Positions 35,628 to 35,705 of a stretch of DNA of 35,705 bases are shown piece after piece (the first letter of the stretch is position 1; each line of letters begins with the position of its first letter). The notes beneath the pieces were generated by a model, which was not told the origin of the DNA, ran no database searches, and was given only the letters and a program-made list of their open reading frames with translations. A program made the position numbers and the translations under genes. This stretch comes from Anaerolinea sp. (GTDB lineage Bacteria > Chloroflexota > Anaerolineae > Anaerolineales > Villigracilaceae), in the NCBI GenBank assembly GCA_020049345.1, contig JAIFKY010000027.1, positions 1 through 35,705 on the forward strand, written 5' to 3'.

Positions 35628-35705
35628 ATGTCCTTTAGCAAAAATCCAGCCTTTAACTTAAAAGTTGTTCTGCAAGAAACCAACCTTGCGGCAGACACTT
35701 TGCGC
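35628..35705 (+). CDS. N-terminus of a MerR-type regulator (truncated by window end)
   Basis: RBS ggag then MSFSKNPAFNLKVVLQETNLAADTLR, resembling the start of a MerR HTH. Confidence 0.6.
   Translation, partial: MSFSKNPAFNLKVVLQETNLAADTLR

Overview
This ~35.7 kb window reads as chromosomal DNA, most likely from a Chloroflexota (Anaerolineae-like) bacterium. That placement is inferred from gene content and from Thr/Pro-rich linkers in exported proteins. It is densely coding, mostly housekeeping and envelope genes. Gene blocks: TrmH-family methyltransferase; 3D-domain/G5-like protein; two LCP ligases; RsmA; a minus-strand SAM/methionine-salvage block (PotD, MtnA, MazEF-like TA, PfkB kinase, AhcY); TPR lytic transglycosylase; an ylm-like cluster (Grx-DUF2085, PgeF, YggS, YggT, DUF167); CcdA; Tat L,D-transpeptidase; an overlapping patatin/membrane/esterase operon; MalY/PatB; a possible second TA pair (DUF2283 partner); sulfotransferase; TPR protein; a histidine-kinase-like protein coupled to a LysM protein; a XerC/D-like protein; TilS; methylmalonyl-CoA epimerase; and the first codons of a MerR-type regulator. 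Main findings: (1) a family of ~120-220 bp intergenic long-hairpin elements with interchangeable outer arms, often ending TAGAC...GTCTA and twice ending at a neighbouring stop codon; (2) a XerC/D-like protein lacking most catalytic residues, including Tyr->Phe at the nucleophile; (3) a histidine-kinase-like protein with His->Gln in the H-box, translationally coupled to a LysM protein; (4) an 11-bp-phased repeat over an extended -10 promoter before the MerR-type gene, similar to CarH operators. All calls come from reading the sequence; no database search or folding was run.
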